Virus record (IMG/VR): IMGVR_UViG_3300007276_000340
Span: 1-22,332 of that record
Origin: a virus
Length of the DNA stretch: 22,332 bases
Strand: one strand, 5' to 3'
A program made the position numbers and the translations under genes. Shown piece after piece: positions 1 through 5,991 of this stretch. How positions within the stretch are numbered: position 1 is the stretch's first letter; every line of letters begins with the position of its first letter. The notes beneath the pieces are model-generated. The model saw nothing but the letters and a program-made list of their open reading frames with translations. It was not told the origin of the DNA and searched no databases.

Positions 1-719
1 ACGCAAAGAAAGTACCACAAAACCCAGACGCTGCACCGAAGCACCGTCAATCACCCATCGAGCCTGGCAGCTACCCTGCTCGTATTGTGCAGATCATCGA
101 CCTTGGTGTGCAGAACCAGAGACCATTCCGAAATGAACCCAAGCCACCCGTCCACCAGATCACAGTGACCTATGAGCTGGTAGATGAGTTCTGTTATGAC
201 GATGAGGGTAAGATACTGGAGGACAAGCCACGCTGGTTGTCCGAGGACTTCCCCTTCTACAGCTTGCAGGCTGAGCGAGCAAAGAGTACTAAGCGGTACC
301 TTGCCATCGACCCAGAGGATAAGTATGACGGGGACTTTACCAAGTTGTTAGGCCAACCCTGTATGGTCACGGTAACCAAGCGTGATGGCACCGGTCAGCA
401 CGAGGGCAAGACCTTCAACAACGTAGGTGATGTGTCAACCATGCGTGCCAAGCAGCAGGAGTCATGCCCTGCCTTGGTCAATGACCCTAAGCTGTTCGTC
501 ATGGATGAGCCTGACCTTGAGGTGTTCCGTTCACTGCCTGACTGGCTGCAAGAAAAGCTCAAGGATAACTTGAACTACGAAGGCAGTGCACTACAGGCTG
601 CCTTTTCGGGAAAGTCACAAGAGCCGCAGTTCTCAGAGGACGAAGCGGCCCCCGAAAACCCCCCAGAGGTTGGGACGAAGCAAGCTGGGAAGACATCCAC
701 TGACGAAGTGGAGTGGTGA
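1..719 (+). CDS. ssDNA-binding protein, T7-like podovirus type (5'-partial)
   Basis: The frame is open from the first bases of the window (first complete codon at 3), so the N-terminus lies outside; 238 residues are visible. A GTG at 87 is not a convincing start, because the upstream residues (including SPIEPGSYPARIVQIIDLG) continue smoothly and look conserved. I recognise the body (the PARIVQIIDLGVQ region, WLSEDFPFYSL, KSTKRYLAIDP) as the ssDNA-binding protein family of marine T7-like phages, by recall. The C-terminus is a Pro/Glu/Asp-rich low-complexity tail ending DEVEW. An acidic tail with a terminal aromatic residue is what T7 gp2.5 uses to contact polymerase and helicase, which supports the call. 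It would coat single strands at the fork and coordinate replication. It lies one base upstream of the exonuclease gene, so they are probably cotranscribed. Function is inferred from family resemblance and tail; confidence is moderate. Confidence 0.7.
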   Translation, partial: AKKVPQNPDAAPKHRQSPIEPGSYPARIVQIIDLGVQNQRPFRNEPKPPVHQITVTYELVDEFCYDDEGKILEDKPRWLSEDFPFYSLQAERAKSTKRYLAIDPEDKYDGDFTKLLGQPCMVTVTKRDGTGQHEGKTFNNVGDVSTMRAKQQESCPALVNDPKLFVMDEPDLEVFRSLPDWLQEKLKDNLNYEGSALQAAFSGKSQEPQFSEDEAAPENPPEVGTKQAGKTSTDEVEW

Positions 720-720
720 G

Positions 721-1623
721 ATGATACCACTCATTGATGGAGATGTCCTCCGTTATGAGATCGGATCATGTGGTGAGTACACAGATGATGATGGCAACCC
801 TGTCACTAGGGAGTTCGACTTCGTGTCGGGCTTGCTTAACGATAGGATAGCCTTGATCTGTGAGGAGGTGTGGGCTGACGCCCCGCCTCTTATCTTCCTC
901 ACCGCTGAGCCTGAGCTTGTCCGTGCATACAACCGCATGTACAAGTTCGACCCAGACTTCAAGCCAATAGAGTTTGAGCCTAACTTCCGTATTAAAGAAG
1001 CCACCGTGAAGCCTTACAAAGGCAACCGGAAGAACAGGGAGAGACCGTATCACTATGATGCGCTCACCCACTACATGCTGGCACACTACGATGTTAGGAT
1101 AGCTAAGGGTATGGAGGCTGACGATCTCATGTCGCACTACCAAGTGCACGGAAGGAAGGAGACAGTCATCTGCTCTCGTGACAAGGACTTACGTATCACA
1201 CCAGGGTTCCACTATGGTTGGCCCTGTGGTAAGCAGGAGCCTTTCAAGCTACAGGAGGTAACCTCACCTGGCGCTATTGAACTGGTAGAGAAGGTGGACA
1301 AAAACGGCAAGTCTTCCTTCACGATCAAGGGCACTGGGCTTATGTTCTTTGCCTCACAGATGCTGACTGGTGACACCACGGACAACATCCCTGGGATACC
1401 ACGTTGGGGTGCTGTGAAAGCCTACCCTTGGCTGACCGACGAGCCTTACGTAAGCTACACTGACTTGATGCAACGAGTAGCCACTGCATACTACAGCCAC
1501 TACGGTGTCTTCTGGCATCCGCGTATGACTGAGCAGGGTCGCTTACTGTGGATGCACCACGAGCTAGTTGGCGGTAAGCCTGTACTGTGGGAGGTGCCTG
1601 CAGATGTCAAACCACAGGAATAA
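721..1623 (+). CDS. 5'-3' exonuclease, T7 gp6-like (FEN/PIN-like nuclease)
   Basis: A 300-residue protein close in size to T7 gp6, the exonuclease that degrades host DNA, removes primers and takes part in recombination. Metal-binding acidic motifs of the FEN/PIN-like superfamily are visible in order: IDGD (residues 5-8), YKGNRK (99-104), EADD (132-135), CSRDKDL (151-157) and TGDTTDNIPG (216-225), the last belonging to the helix-hairpin-helix/3' metal region. The ATG at 721 is preferred over in-frame starts back to 586, because it places the IDGD motif at the very N-terminus, as in the family. GGAG at 710-713 lies 7 bases upstream, and the upstream extension would overlap the ssDNA-binding gene by 134 bases with unrelated basic sequence. 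All catalytic acids seem intact. The 3' end overlaps the next gene by 20 bases. Confidence 0.93.
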   Translation: MIPLIDGDVLRYEIGSCGEYTDDDGNPVTREFDFVSGLLNDRIALICEEVWADAPPLIFLTAEPELVRAYNRMYKFDPDFKPIEFEPNFRIKEATVKPYKGNRKNRERPYHYDALTHYMLAHYDVRIAKGMEADDLMSHYQVHGRKETVICSRDKDLRITPGFHYGWPCGKQEPFKLQEVTSPGAIELVEKVDKNGKSSFTIKGTGLMFFASQMLTGDTTDNIPGIPRWGAVKAYPWLTDEPYVSYTDLMQRVATAYYSHYGVFWHPRMTEQGRLLWMHHELVGGKPVLWEVPADVKPQE

Positions 1624-2017
1624 CGGGCAGTGGACAGAGGCTCGCTTCACCACCTTCGTCAAGTCCCAGCTGCGAGCTGGTTGCAGACGATGGGGGCCGA
1701 AGCAGTTAGCCAAGAAGCAAGCTAATGTGGAGCGTGGGTTCTATATGTGTGCCGAGTGCAACGATAAGGTACCTACTACCTTACCTCGTGACTCTAATGG
1801 CAAGCGCATTAAGAATATCTACGTTGACCACATAAAACCTGTAGTAGATCCAGCTACTGGGTTCACGACATGGGACGACTTTATTGAGAACCTCTACTGT
1901 GAGGTAGATAACCTACAGGTTCTATGCAAGCAGTGCCACGATATAAAATCAAAGGAAGAACGTGATGTCGCAACCCTGCGACGCAGACAGGAGAAAGACC
2001 TTGAGCAAAAAGACTAA
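1604..2017 (+). CDS. HNH endonuclease
   Basis: 137 residues. A structural zinc site is suggested by C49xxC52 and C108xxC111H112. Between them is the HNH core: D75-H76 in DHIKPV, then N103 in DNLQVLC and H112. This is the beta-beta-alpha-metal arrangement of HNH nucleases, with a basic N-terminal helix (SQLRAGCRRWGPKQLAKK) probably contacting DNA. The start at 1604 is set by a near-perfect ribosome-binding site, GGGAGGTG at 1589-1596, 7 bases upstream; an extension to 1568 would overlap the exonuclease further. Position next to the exonuclease suggests a role in host genome degradation, or as a junction/branch nuclease standing in for T7 gp3. Alternatively it could be a free-standing homing nuclease, though tight operon packing and intact neighbours argue against this. 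Confidence 0.88.
   Translation: MSNHRNNGQWTEARFTTFVKSQLRAGCRRWGPKQLAKKQANVERGFYMCAECNDKVPTTLPRDSNGKRIKNIYVDHIKPVVDPATGFTTWDDFIENLYCEVDNLQVLCKQCHDIKSKEERDVATLRRRQEKDLEQKD
1989..1993 (+). promoter_or_regulatory. Ribosome-binding site (AGGAG) deciding a TTG start
   Basis: AGGAG followed by a 7-base spacer to TTG at 2001. The same motif and spacer precede the TTG start of the ribonucleotide reductase, supporting TTG at 2001 as a genuine start rather than the ATG at 1965. Confidence 0.5.
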
Positions 2018-2249
2018 GCCTAACTTTAACAACGTCAAGAACCCCACCTTACGTGCCTGGAACCGTTGTTCCATCTTCTTCAACACCATTGGTGATGAGG
2101 GCATGTCGTCAGCTAAGAGATATGTTAACTCCATTGACCAAGAGGGCAAGCAAGATATGTGGGATATGTTCGCTGACATCAAGGAGCGGGGGTACGAGCG
2201 AGTTAACGCTGCAGTGTCCCGTTCATCACAAGCAGGAGGGACACAATGA
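2001..2249 (+). CDS. Small basic conserved-looking hypothetical protein
   Basis: 82 residues from TTG, beginning MSKKTKPNFNNVKNP. Not recognised with certainty. It is basic at the N-terminus, has no membrane segment, and its centre (AWNRCSIFFNTIGDEGMSSAKRYV) followed by a helical stretch suggests a small soluble, possibly nucleic-acid-interacting protein. Two starts compete: ATG at 1965 (AAGGAAG 6 bases upstream, 53-base overlap with the HNH gene) and TTG at 2001 (AGGAG at 1989-1993, 7-base spacer, 17-base overlap). I prefer 2001 because the extra 12 residues look like a shadow of the HNH frame and the Lys-rich MSKK start is typical. The stop overlaps the metallophosphoesterase ATG, so the two are translationally coupled. 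Its job is unknown. Confidence 0.7.
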   Translation: MSKKTKPNFNNVKNPTLRAWNRCSIFFNTIGDEGMSSAKRYVNSIDQEGKQDMWDMFADIKERGYERVNAAVSRSSQAGGTQ

Positions 2250-2920
2250 GAGTAGGAATCATAGGGGATACGCACATCCCCTACTGTTTGGAGGGTTACC
2301 GAGAGTTCTGTAAGGAGACCTTCGATCAGTGGGATGTGGAGAGGGTCATCCATATCGGAGACCTCATAGATCACCATGCACTGAGCTTCCACGACAGTGA
2401 GCCGTCCCTACAAGGGGCGTATGGTGAGCACCTTGACGCAGTTGAGCAGCTTAAGCCATGGTATGAGACATTCCCTGAGCTTACTGTGATCAACGGCAAC
2501 CATGACCTGATACCACAGCGACAGCTTACCAAGCTGGGGATGGATCATCAGACTTGGATGCGTCCATTGAAGGAAGTGTACAATATGCCTGAGGGATGGG
2601 ACATTCAGGACACTGTGATGATTGACGGGGTGCTGTACCACCACGGCTACACAGCCAACGGGGTGAACGGGTTCCGTAATGACGCCAACAAACGTATGTG
2701 CCGCACAGTTAGCGGACATTGCCACGGTAACGCTGGCATCTCGGCTTCTGCGAGTGAGCATCGGTTGGTGTGGGGAATGGCAGTAGGGTGTGGCATTGAC
2801 AACTCGTTGATGGCCTTCGCATACGGCAAGCACTTCCTTCAGAAACCCATCATAGCCTGCGGTGTGGTGATTGATGGCTCACCTTACGTCGAGTACATGG
2901 ACTTAGGAGAAGCAGAATGA
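2246..2920 (+). CDS. Calcineurin-like metallophosphoesterase
   Basis: 224 residues with all signatures of the binuclear-metal phosphoesterase fold in order: GDTH (7-10), GDLID (38-42), GNHD (84-87), YHHG (131-134) and GHCH (157-160). These supply the Asp, His and Asn ligands for two metals. The substrate cannot be read from sequence; family members act as phosphodiesterases or nucleases on DNA, cyclic nucleotides, or mono- and dinucleotides. In a nucleotide-scavenging operon, end-processing of DNA fragments or nucleotide cleavage is plausible, and removal of a host signalling nucleotide is another option. The ATG overlaps the previous stop (ATGA), with AGGAGG at 2233-2238 and a 7-base spacer. 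The 3' end overlaps the next tiny gene, again by ATGA. Confidence 0.92.
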   Translation: MRVGIIGDTHIPYCLEGYREFCKETFDQWDVERVIHIGDLIDHHALSFHDSEPSLQGAYGEHLDAVEQLKPWYETFPELTVINGNHDLIPQRQLTKLGMDHQTWMRPLKEVYNMPEGWDIQDTVMIDGVLYHHGYTANGVNGFRNDANKRMCRTVSGHCHGNAGISASASEHRLVWGMAVGCGIDNSLMAFAYGKHFLQKPIIACGVVIDGSPYVEYMDLGEAE

Positions 2921-3015
2921 CTTGGGAAGAGATCTTAAGTATAGCGGCGTGCGTTGCTATAGCAACGGCAACATGTGTCGGGGTTGTGGCAGTGCTGGGT
3001 AGGTTGTCGTGCTAA
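2917..3015 (+). CDS. 32-residue single-pass membrane peptide
   Basis: A short gene not captured by length-filtered ORF calling: it starts MTWEEILSIAACVAIATATC and ends GRLSC (32 codons plus TAA at 3013-3015). Residues about 7-27 form one hydrophobic helix rich in Ala, Val and Cys; the N-terminus carries two Glu and the C-terminus one Arg. It begins on an ATGA overlap with the metallophosphoesterase and has AGGAG at 2905-2909 with a 7-base spacer, the same geometry as its neighbours, so it is very probably translated. The following gene's GTG start (3009) lies inside its last codons. Function unknown. Candidates are a membrane anchor or regulator for a neighbouring enzyme, or a small toxic or host-membrane factor; nothing in the sequence decides. 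Confidence 0.7.
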   Translation: MTWEEILSIAACVAIATATCVGVVAVLGRLSC

Positions 3016-3284
3016 CAGCAGCAGTGCTCGTAACCCTGCTGGCGTTTGTGCAGAACGTCAGCTTTACAATGGTATCAAGAGCGAGGAACAGGGATAATGT
3101 TGCGTACCACGCAACGTGTTCAGTATTCAGCAACATGCTGTGGTTCCTCACCATGCACCAGCTAGTGGTAGCAGACCTTGACATAATACTAATCGTACCG
3201 TACACAATTGGCACTGTTTGTGGCTCCGTCTTTGGGGCTGCGGTATCAATGAGAATAGAGAAACTGATAGGAGCTAAGACTTGA
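3009..3284 (+). CDS. Small polytopic membrane protein, unknown function
   Basis: 91 residues from GTG at 3009, beginning MLTAAVLVTLLAFVQNVSFT and ending EKLIGAKT. Three hydrophobic stretches are visible: about 2-22, a central one around CSVFSNMLWFLTMHQLVV (about 37-54), and about 57-80 (DIILIVPYTIGTVCGSVFGAAVSM). A charged loop SRARNRDN (about 23-30) follows the first. The GTG overlaps the preceding 32-residue gene, and AGG at 3001-3003 sits 5 bases upstream. I have a memory of similar small membrane proteins (a QNVSFT...SRxRNRDN...FSNxLWFLT pattern) near nucleotide genes of tailed phages, annotated as hypothetical. It could be a carrier-like or membrane-remodelling protein. It is not an obvious holin, because it sits in the early/metabolic module. 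Confidence 0.75.
   Translation: MLTAAVLVTLLAFVQNVSFTMVSRARNRDNVAYHATCSVFSNMLWFLTMHQLVVADLDIILIVPYTIGTVCGSVFGAAVSMRIEKLIGAKT
3269..3273 (+). promoter_or_regulatory. Ribosome-binding site (AGGAG) for the TTG-started reductase
   Basis: AGGAG with a 7-base spacer (CTAAGAC) to TTG at 3281. No ATG or GTG in the reductase frame lies nearby, so this site fixes the start. Confidence 0.7.
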
Positions 3285-4921
3285 GTGAATTTAGAAATGA
3301 CTTCGGGGCAACCATATTCAAGCAGAAGTATGCGTTGTTTCCAGATCAGACTTGGGCTGAGAAGTGTGATGACATAGTTGGAGATGTCACACAGAACCTC
3401 ATGCCACCTGACATGATGGAGCAGTTGGCTGGGTATATGAAAGCCTTCATGTTCATGCCAGGTGGGCGTTACATCTACTATGCTGGCAGATTAGCCAGCT
3501 TCTACAACAACTGCTACTTGCTAAAGGGAGAGGAGGATACTCGTGAAGAGTGGGGGAACTTACTTAAAAGGGGTAGTGATTGCCTCATGTCTGGGGGTGG
3601 TATTGGCGCTGACTATTCAGTCTTTCGGCCTTCTGGTGCCCCTCTTGGAAGGACTGGGGGAATTGCTTCTGGCCCTATTCCTCTAATGAACTCGCAAAAT
3701 GAGGTAGGACGTAACGTAATGCAGGGTGGCAGCCGCCGCTCAGCCATATACGCCTCCCTCAACTGGATGCACGGTGATGCAGGTGAGTTTCTTACCATGA
3801 AGAACTGGCACGACCAAGAGATCCACAAAGGGTACAGCGTAGCTGATGCCAAGATGGATAACTTCAACTACCCTGCCCCGCTGGACATGACTAACATCTC
3901 ACTAAACTACGACAACAAGTTCTTGGATCAGGTGCAGAATGGCCTGCTTCCTCAGACCTTCGTTGACAACTGTAAGCAAGCACTGCGCACAGGTGAGCCA
4001 GGGTTCAGCTTCAACTTCGGAGATAAGGAAGATGAGACGTTGCGAAACGCTTGTACTGAGGTTACTTCTGCTGATGACAGTGATGTTTGTAATCTTGGTA
4101 GCGTTAATATGGGTGCAATCGCTACCCTTGACGAGTTTAGGGAGGTTGTTCGCCTTGCTTCTGGCTTCCTTGTGTGTGGCACCATTACTGCTGACCTTCC
4201 ATATGACAAAGTCTACCAAGTCCGAAAGAAAAACCGACGACTAGGTCTCGGCTTGATGGGGATACACGAGTGGCTACTTCAACGTGGCTATACCTACGGT
4301 ATGAACCCAGAGCTACGTCAATGGCTGGAAGTTTATAGAGAGGAGAGTGAACGTGCTGCAAATAGTATGTGTGATAGGCTTAGCATTAGCCGCCCTGTTG
4401 CTTATCGTGCCATCGCACCCACAGGAACGATTGGGATATTGGCTGGCACCACTACTGGTATTGAGCCTTTGTTTGCTGTTGCTTATAAGCGTAGGTACCT
4501 TGTTGGGGCTGGCAACTGGAAGTACGAATACGTAGTGGACAGCACAGCCGAGGAGCTGGTGACCAAGTATGACCTTGATCCCAACAAGATCGAGACCAGC
4601 CTGTCACTAGTCAACGACTTCGAGCGTAGGCTGTCATTCCAAGCAGATGTGCAGGACTATGTGGACATGGCGATCAGCTCTACGATCAACATGCCATCAT
4701 ACGGCACAGAGCACAACAACGAGGACACAGTGAAACCCTTCGCTGAAGTCCTAGCTAAGTATGCACCCCGCTTACGGGGCTTCACAGTGTACCCTGATGG
4801 GGCAAGAGGTGGTCAGCCGCTGACAACCTGTACCTACAAGGAAGCTAAGAAGCACAAGGGTATGGTGTATGAAGAGAATAGTGATGCAGCCTGTGGAGGT
4901 GGTGGTATATGCGGAATATAA
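3281..4921 (+). CDS. Adenosylcobalamin-dependent (class II) ribonucleoside reductase
   Basis: 546 residues, TTG start. It converts ribonucleotides to deoxyribonucleotides by radical chemistry. Visible core: C78 in NNCYLL, the finger-loop triad N256-x-C258-x-E260, C270 in VCNLGSVN (redox partner of C78), APTGTIG at 379-385, and a C-terminal CGGGGICGI with C538 and C544 as the mobile reductant-shuttling pair. No small-subunit (class I) or activase (class III) gene is adjacent, and the protein is compact with no visible N-terminal ATP cone, all pointing to class II, which uses B12 coenzyme instead of a second subunit. Such enzymes are typical of marine phages, which would depend on host cobalamin. 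Third-position T use is strikingly higher in the middle of the gene than at its 3' end (see findings). The 3' end overlaps a 40-codon gene by 13 bases. Confidence 0.93.
   Translation: MSEFRNDFGATIFKQKYALFPDQTWAEKCDDIVGDVTQNLMPPDMMEQLAGYMKAFMFMPGGRYIYYAGRLASFYNNCYLLKGEEDTREEWGNLLKRGSDCLMSGGGIGADYSVFRPSGAPLGRTGGIASGPIPLMNSQNEVGRNVMQGGSRRSAIYASLNWMHGDAGEFLTMKNWHDQEIHKGYSVADAKMDNFNYPAPLDMTNISLNYDNKFLDQVQNGLLPQTFVDNCKQALRTGEPGFSFNFGDKEDETLRNACTEVTSADDSDVCNLGSVNMGAIATLDEFREVVRLASGFLVCGTITADLPYDKVYQVRKKNRRLGLGLMGIHEWLLQRGYTYGMNPELRQWLEVYREESERAANSMCDRLSISRPVAYRAIAPTGTIGILAGTTTGIEPLFAVAYKRRYLVGAGNWKYEYVVDSTAEELVTKYDLDPNKIETSLSLVNDFERRLSFQADVQDYVDMAISSTINMPSYGTEHNNEDTVKPFAEVLAKYAPRLRGFTVYPDGARGGQPLTTCTYKEAKKHKGMVYEENSDAACGGGGICGI
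4895..4902 (+). promoter_or_regulatory. Ribosome-binding site for the 40-codon gene
   Basis: GGAGGTGG inside the last codons of the reductase (the Gly-rich CGGGG stretch), with 6 bases to ATG at 4909 (9 from GGAGG). It supports the otherwise overlooked small gene. The Gly codons alone could generate this sequence, so by itself it is weak. Confidence 0.45.
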
Positions 4922-5031
4922 ATAGGTGGGATAGGATCTGTTGCTGGCTTGGTTTCCATGACAAGGTTCAAATAAGCTCACGGTACCCAAAGTACTGGCG
5001 GTGCAGAGTGTGCAATGAGGATAACATATGA
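4909..5031 (+). CDS. 40-residue Cys-rich peptide (possible zinc knuckle) coupled to the kinase
   Basis: A 40-codon ORF filling the whole interval between the reductase and the kinase: MRNINRWDRICCWLGFHDKV to RCRVCNEDNI. It overlaps the reductase by 13 bases, and its TGA (5029-5031) overlaps the kinase ATG (5028) as ATGA, the junction type used elsewhere in this operon. Cys11-Cys12 (with His17) and Cys32-x-x-Cys35 could make a small zinc site, and it is rich in Trp and Arg. Without it a roughly 106-base gap would break otherwise continuous packing. Function unknown; a zinc-ribbon-like adaptor for the reductase or kinase, or a redox partner, is conceivable but unsupported. Confidence rests on the packing and the ATGA coupling. 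Confidence 0.65.
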   Translation: MRNINRWDRICCWLGFHDKVQISSRYPKYWRCRVCNEDNI

Positions 5032-5681
5032 CTAATAGATTTTATGAAGAGAGAGTGTTGCGTTCCTTGGAGCGCGAGAAGACACTGGGCACGGTGGTTA
5101 TACTTAATGGCCCGCCTGGTGTAGGCAAGGACACTATAGCTGAGCATCTTAGCAGGATGACTTTGCTGGAGGTGGACATGTTCAAGTCATCCCTCTACGA
5201 GGCAACTGCTAAGTACTTCGATGTCCCACTGCGGGACTTTACAATGCGGGCTACAGACAGGGAGCAGAAAGAGTTGCCTTGGGATGCGTTGGTACTTCAG
5301 TTGGGCGGCAGTTGGGGAGGAGAGAACGGCAACTGGGCAGTGATGATGTCTCCACGAGAGGCCCTGATATTCGTCAGTGAACGTGTGTACAAGCCACTGT
5401 TCGGTGCGGATTACTTCGGCCACGCTGCAGTCCAACTTGCTAAGGAGGGGGGTGTGTTGGATATTGTGTACAGCGACGGGGGTTTTCCTGACGAGACTCA
5501 GGTGATAAAGGACAACTGTGAAAAGTTATTCATAATCCACCTTATCCGCCCAGGTTACACCTTTGAGGGCGACTCCCGTGACTACATACAAGGTTTTGAG
5601 GCTGACACACACCAGGTGCATCTTAAGGAGGGCGACCCACTTAATGCAGTTGGTAAGATAAAGGAGATAACTGGCCTATGA
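5028..5681 (+). CDS. Deoxynucleoside monophosphate kinase
   Basis: 217 residues. A P-loop begins at residue 28 (GPPGVGKDT, 28-36) after the beta strand TVVILN; the Gly-Lys-Asp form is typical of phage dNMP kinases. It phosphorylates deoxynucleoside monophosphates, feeding the triphosphate pool from host DNA degraded by the upstream exonuclease and endonuclease. The middle contains the acidic and basic residues expected of a nucleotide-binding lid (TMRATDREQKELPWDAL), and IVYSDGGFPDE around 145-155 resembles the second nucleotide-binding strand. The start is an ATGA overlap with the 40-codon gene, with GAGG at 5017-5020 and a 7-base spacer. It is the last gene of the plus-strand unit, 28 bases before the terminator stem. 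Exact nucleotide specificity is not readable. Confidence 0.85.
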   Translation: MTNRFYEERVLRSLEREKTLGTVVILNGPPGVGKDTIAEHLSRMTLLEVDMFKSSLYEATAKYFDVPLRDFTMRATDREQKELPWDALVLQLGGSWGGENGNWAVMMSPREALIFVSERVYKPLFGADYFGHAAVQLAKEGGVLDIVYSDGGFPDETQVIKDNCEKLFIIHLIRPGYTFEGDSRDYIQGFEADTHQVHLKEGDPLNAVGKIKEITGL

Positions 5682-5748
5682 CACAAACCTACTTATAGCA
5701 GGCAATAAAAAACCCCCATTGGAGCGATCCAGTGGGGGTTTCTTCGTT
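5682..5748. other. Only substantial intergenic interval in the window
   Basis: 67 bases between the converging modules. It contains the terminator described above and no further ORF, promoter or RNA that I can support. All other junctions are overlaps or gaps of a few bases. Confidence 0.9.
5710..5741. terminator. Bidirectional intrinsic terminator between convergent operons
   Basis: Inverted repeat with arms 5710-5722 and 5729-5741 (13 pairs, one T-G wobble, six-base loop AGCGAT) containing a run of five C-G pairs. On the minus strand the stem is followed by TTTTTTATTG, a canonical U-tract; on the plus strand by TTTCTTCGTTT. It lies between the kinase stop (5681) and the stop of the last minus-strand gene (5749), so it can end transcription of both the metabolic and the structural units. 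Confidence 0.93.
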
Positions 5749-5991
5749 TCAGTCTTCAGTTCTAGTCCTTTCCTCAAGGTGGGCAACGATAAGTGCAAGG
5801 GCATGTAGCTCTTTCACTATACTTTTGTCGTCCTCCTTCAACATAGCTATATCATCCGCATTAGAGTTAACCCCGAAAGCCAACCCCGCTATGAATACAG
5901 CCACCATGACAAATGCCCCGACAACACCCAAGGCTATCTCCAGAGACTCCCATATAGTTGACTTCTTATCCAAGTAATCTCTGACCGTCAT
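5749..5991 (-). CDS. Small membrane protein with C-terminal coiled coil (lysis candidate)
   Basis: 80 residues from ATG at 5991, which forms an ATGA overlap with the preceding stop and has GGTGG at 5998-6002 six bases upstream; the longer start at 6009 lacks both. The N-terminus (MTVRDYLDKKSTIWESLE) carries Arg and two Lys, then one long hydrophobic helix (about 18-41, ALGVVGAFVMVAVFIAGLAF), then an acidic helical stretch with heptad-like hydrophobics (MLKEDDKSIVKELHALALIV) ending RTRTED. The charge pattern predicts N-in/C-out. It is the last gene of the late unit, where T7-like phages often place a holin or spanin-like gene. A holin with one membrane segment, an i-spanin-like protein, or a membrane anchor are all possible; I cannot choose. 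Confidence 0.75.
   Translation of the reverse strand: MTVRDYLDKKSTIWESLEIALGVVGAFVMVAVFIAGLAFGVNSNADDIAMLKEDDKSIVKELHALALIVAHLEERTRTED

Noticed and set aside
586-720. N-terminal extension of the exonuclease back to 586
   Set aside because: It lies over the end of the ssDNA-binding gene, is unrelated basic sequence, and the family's IDGD motif belongs at the N-terminus; ATG 721 has its own ribosome-binding site.
1949-2392. 147-residue minus-strand ORF over the HNH, small hypothetical and phosphoesterase genes
   Set aside because: The plus strand has three well-supported genes with ribosome-binding sites in this interval.
4347-4535. Hydrophobic, membrane-like ORF embedded in the reductase in another frame, with AGGAG at 4341-4345 before GTG 4353
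   Set aside because: The region is rich in T-ending codons; reading such codons one base out produces Leu/Val/Ala-rich frames automatically. The conserved APTGTIG region of the reductase lies inside it.
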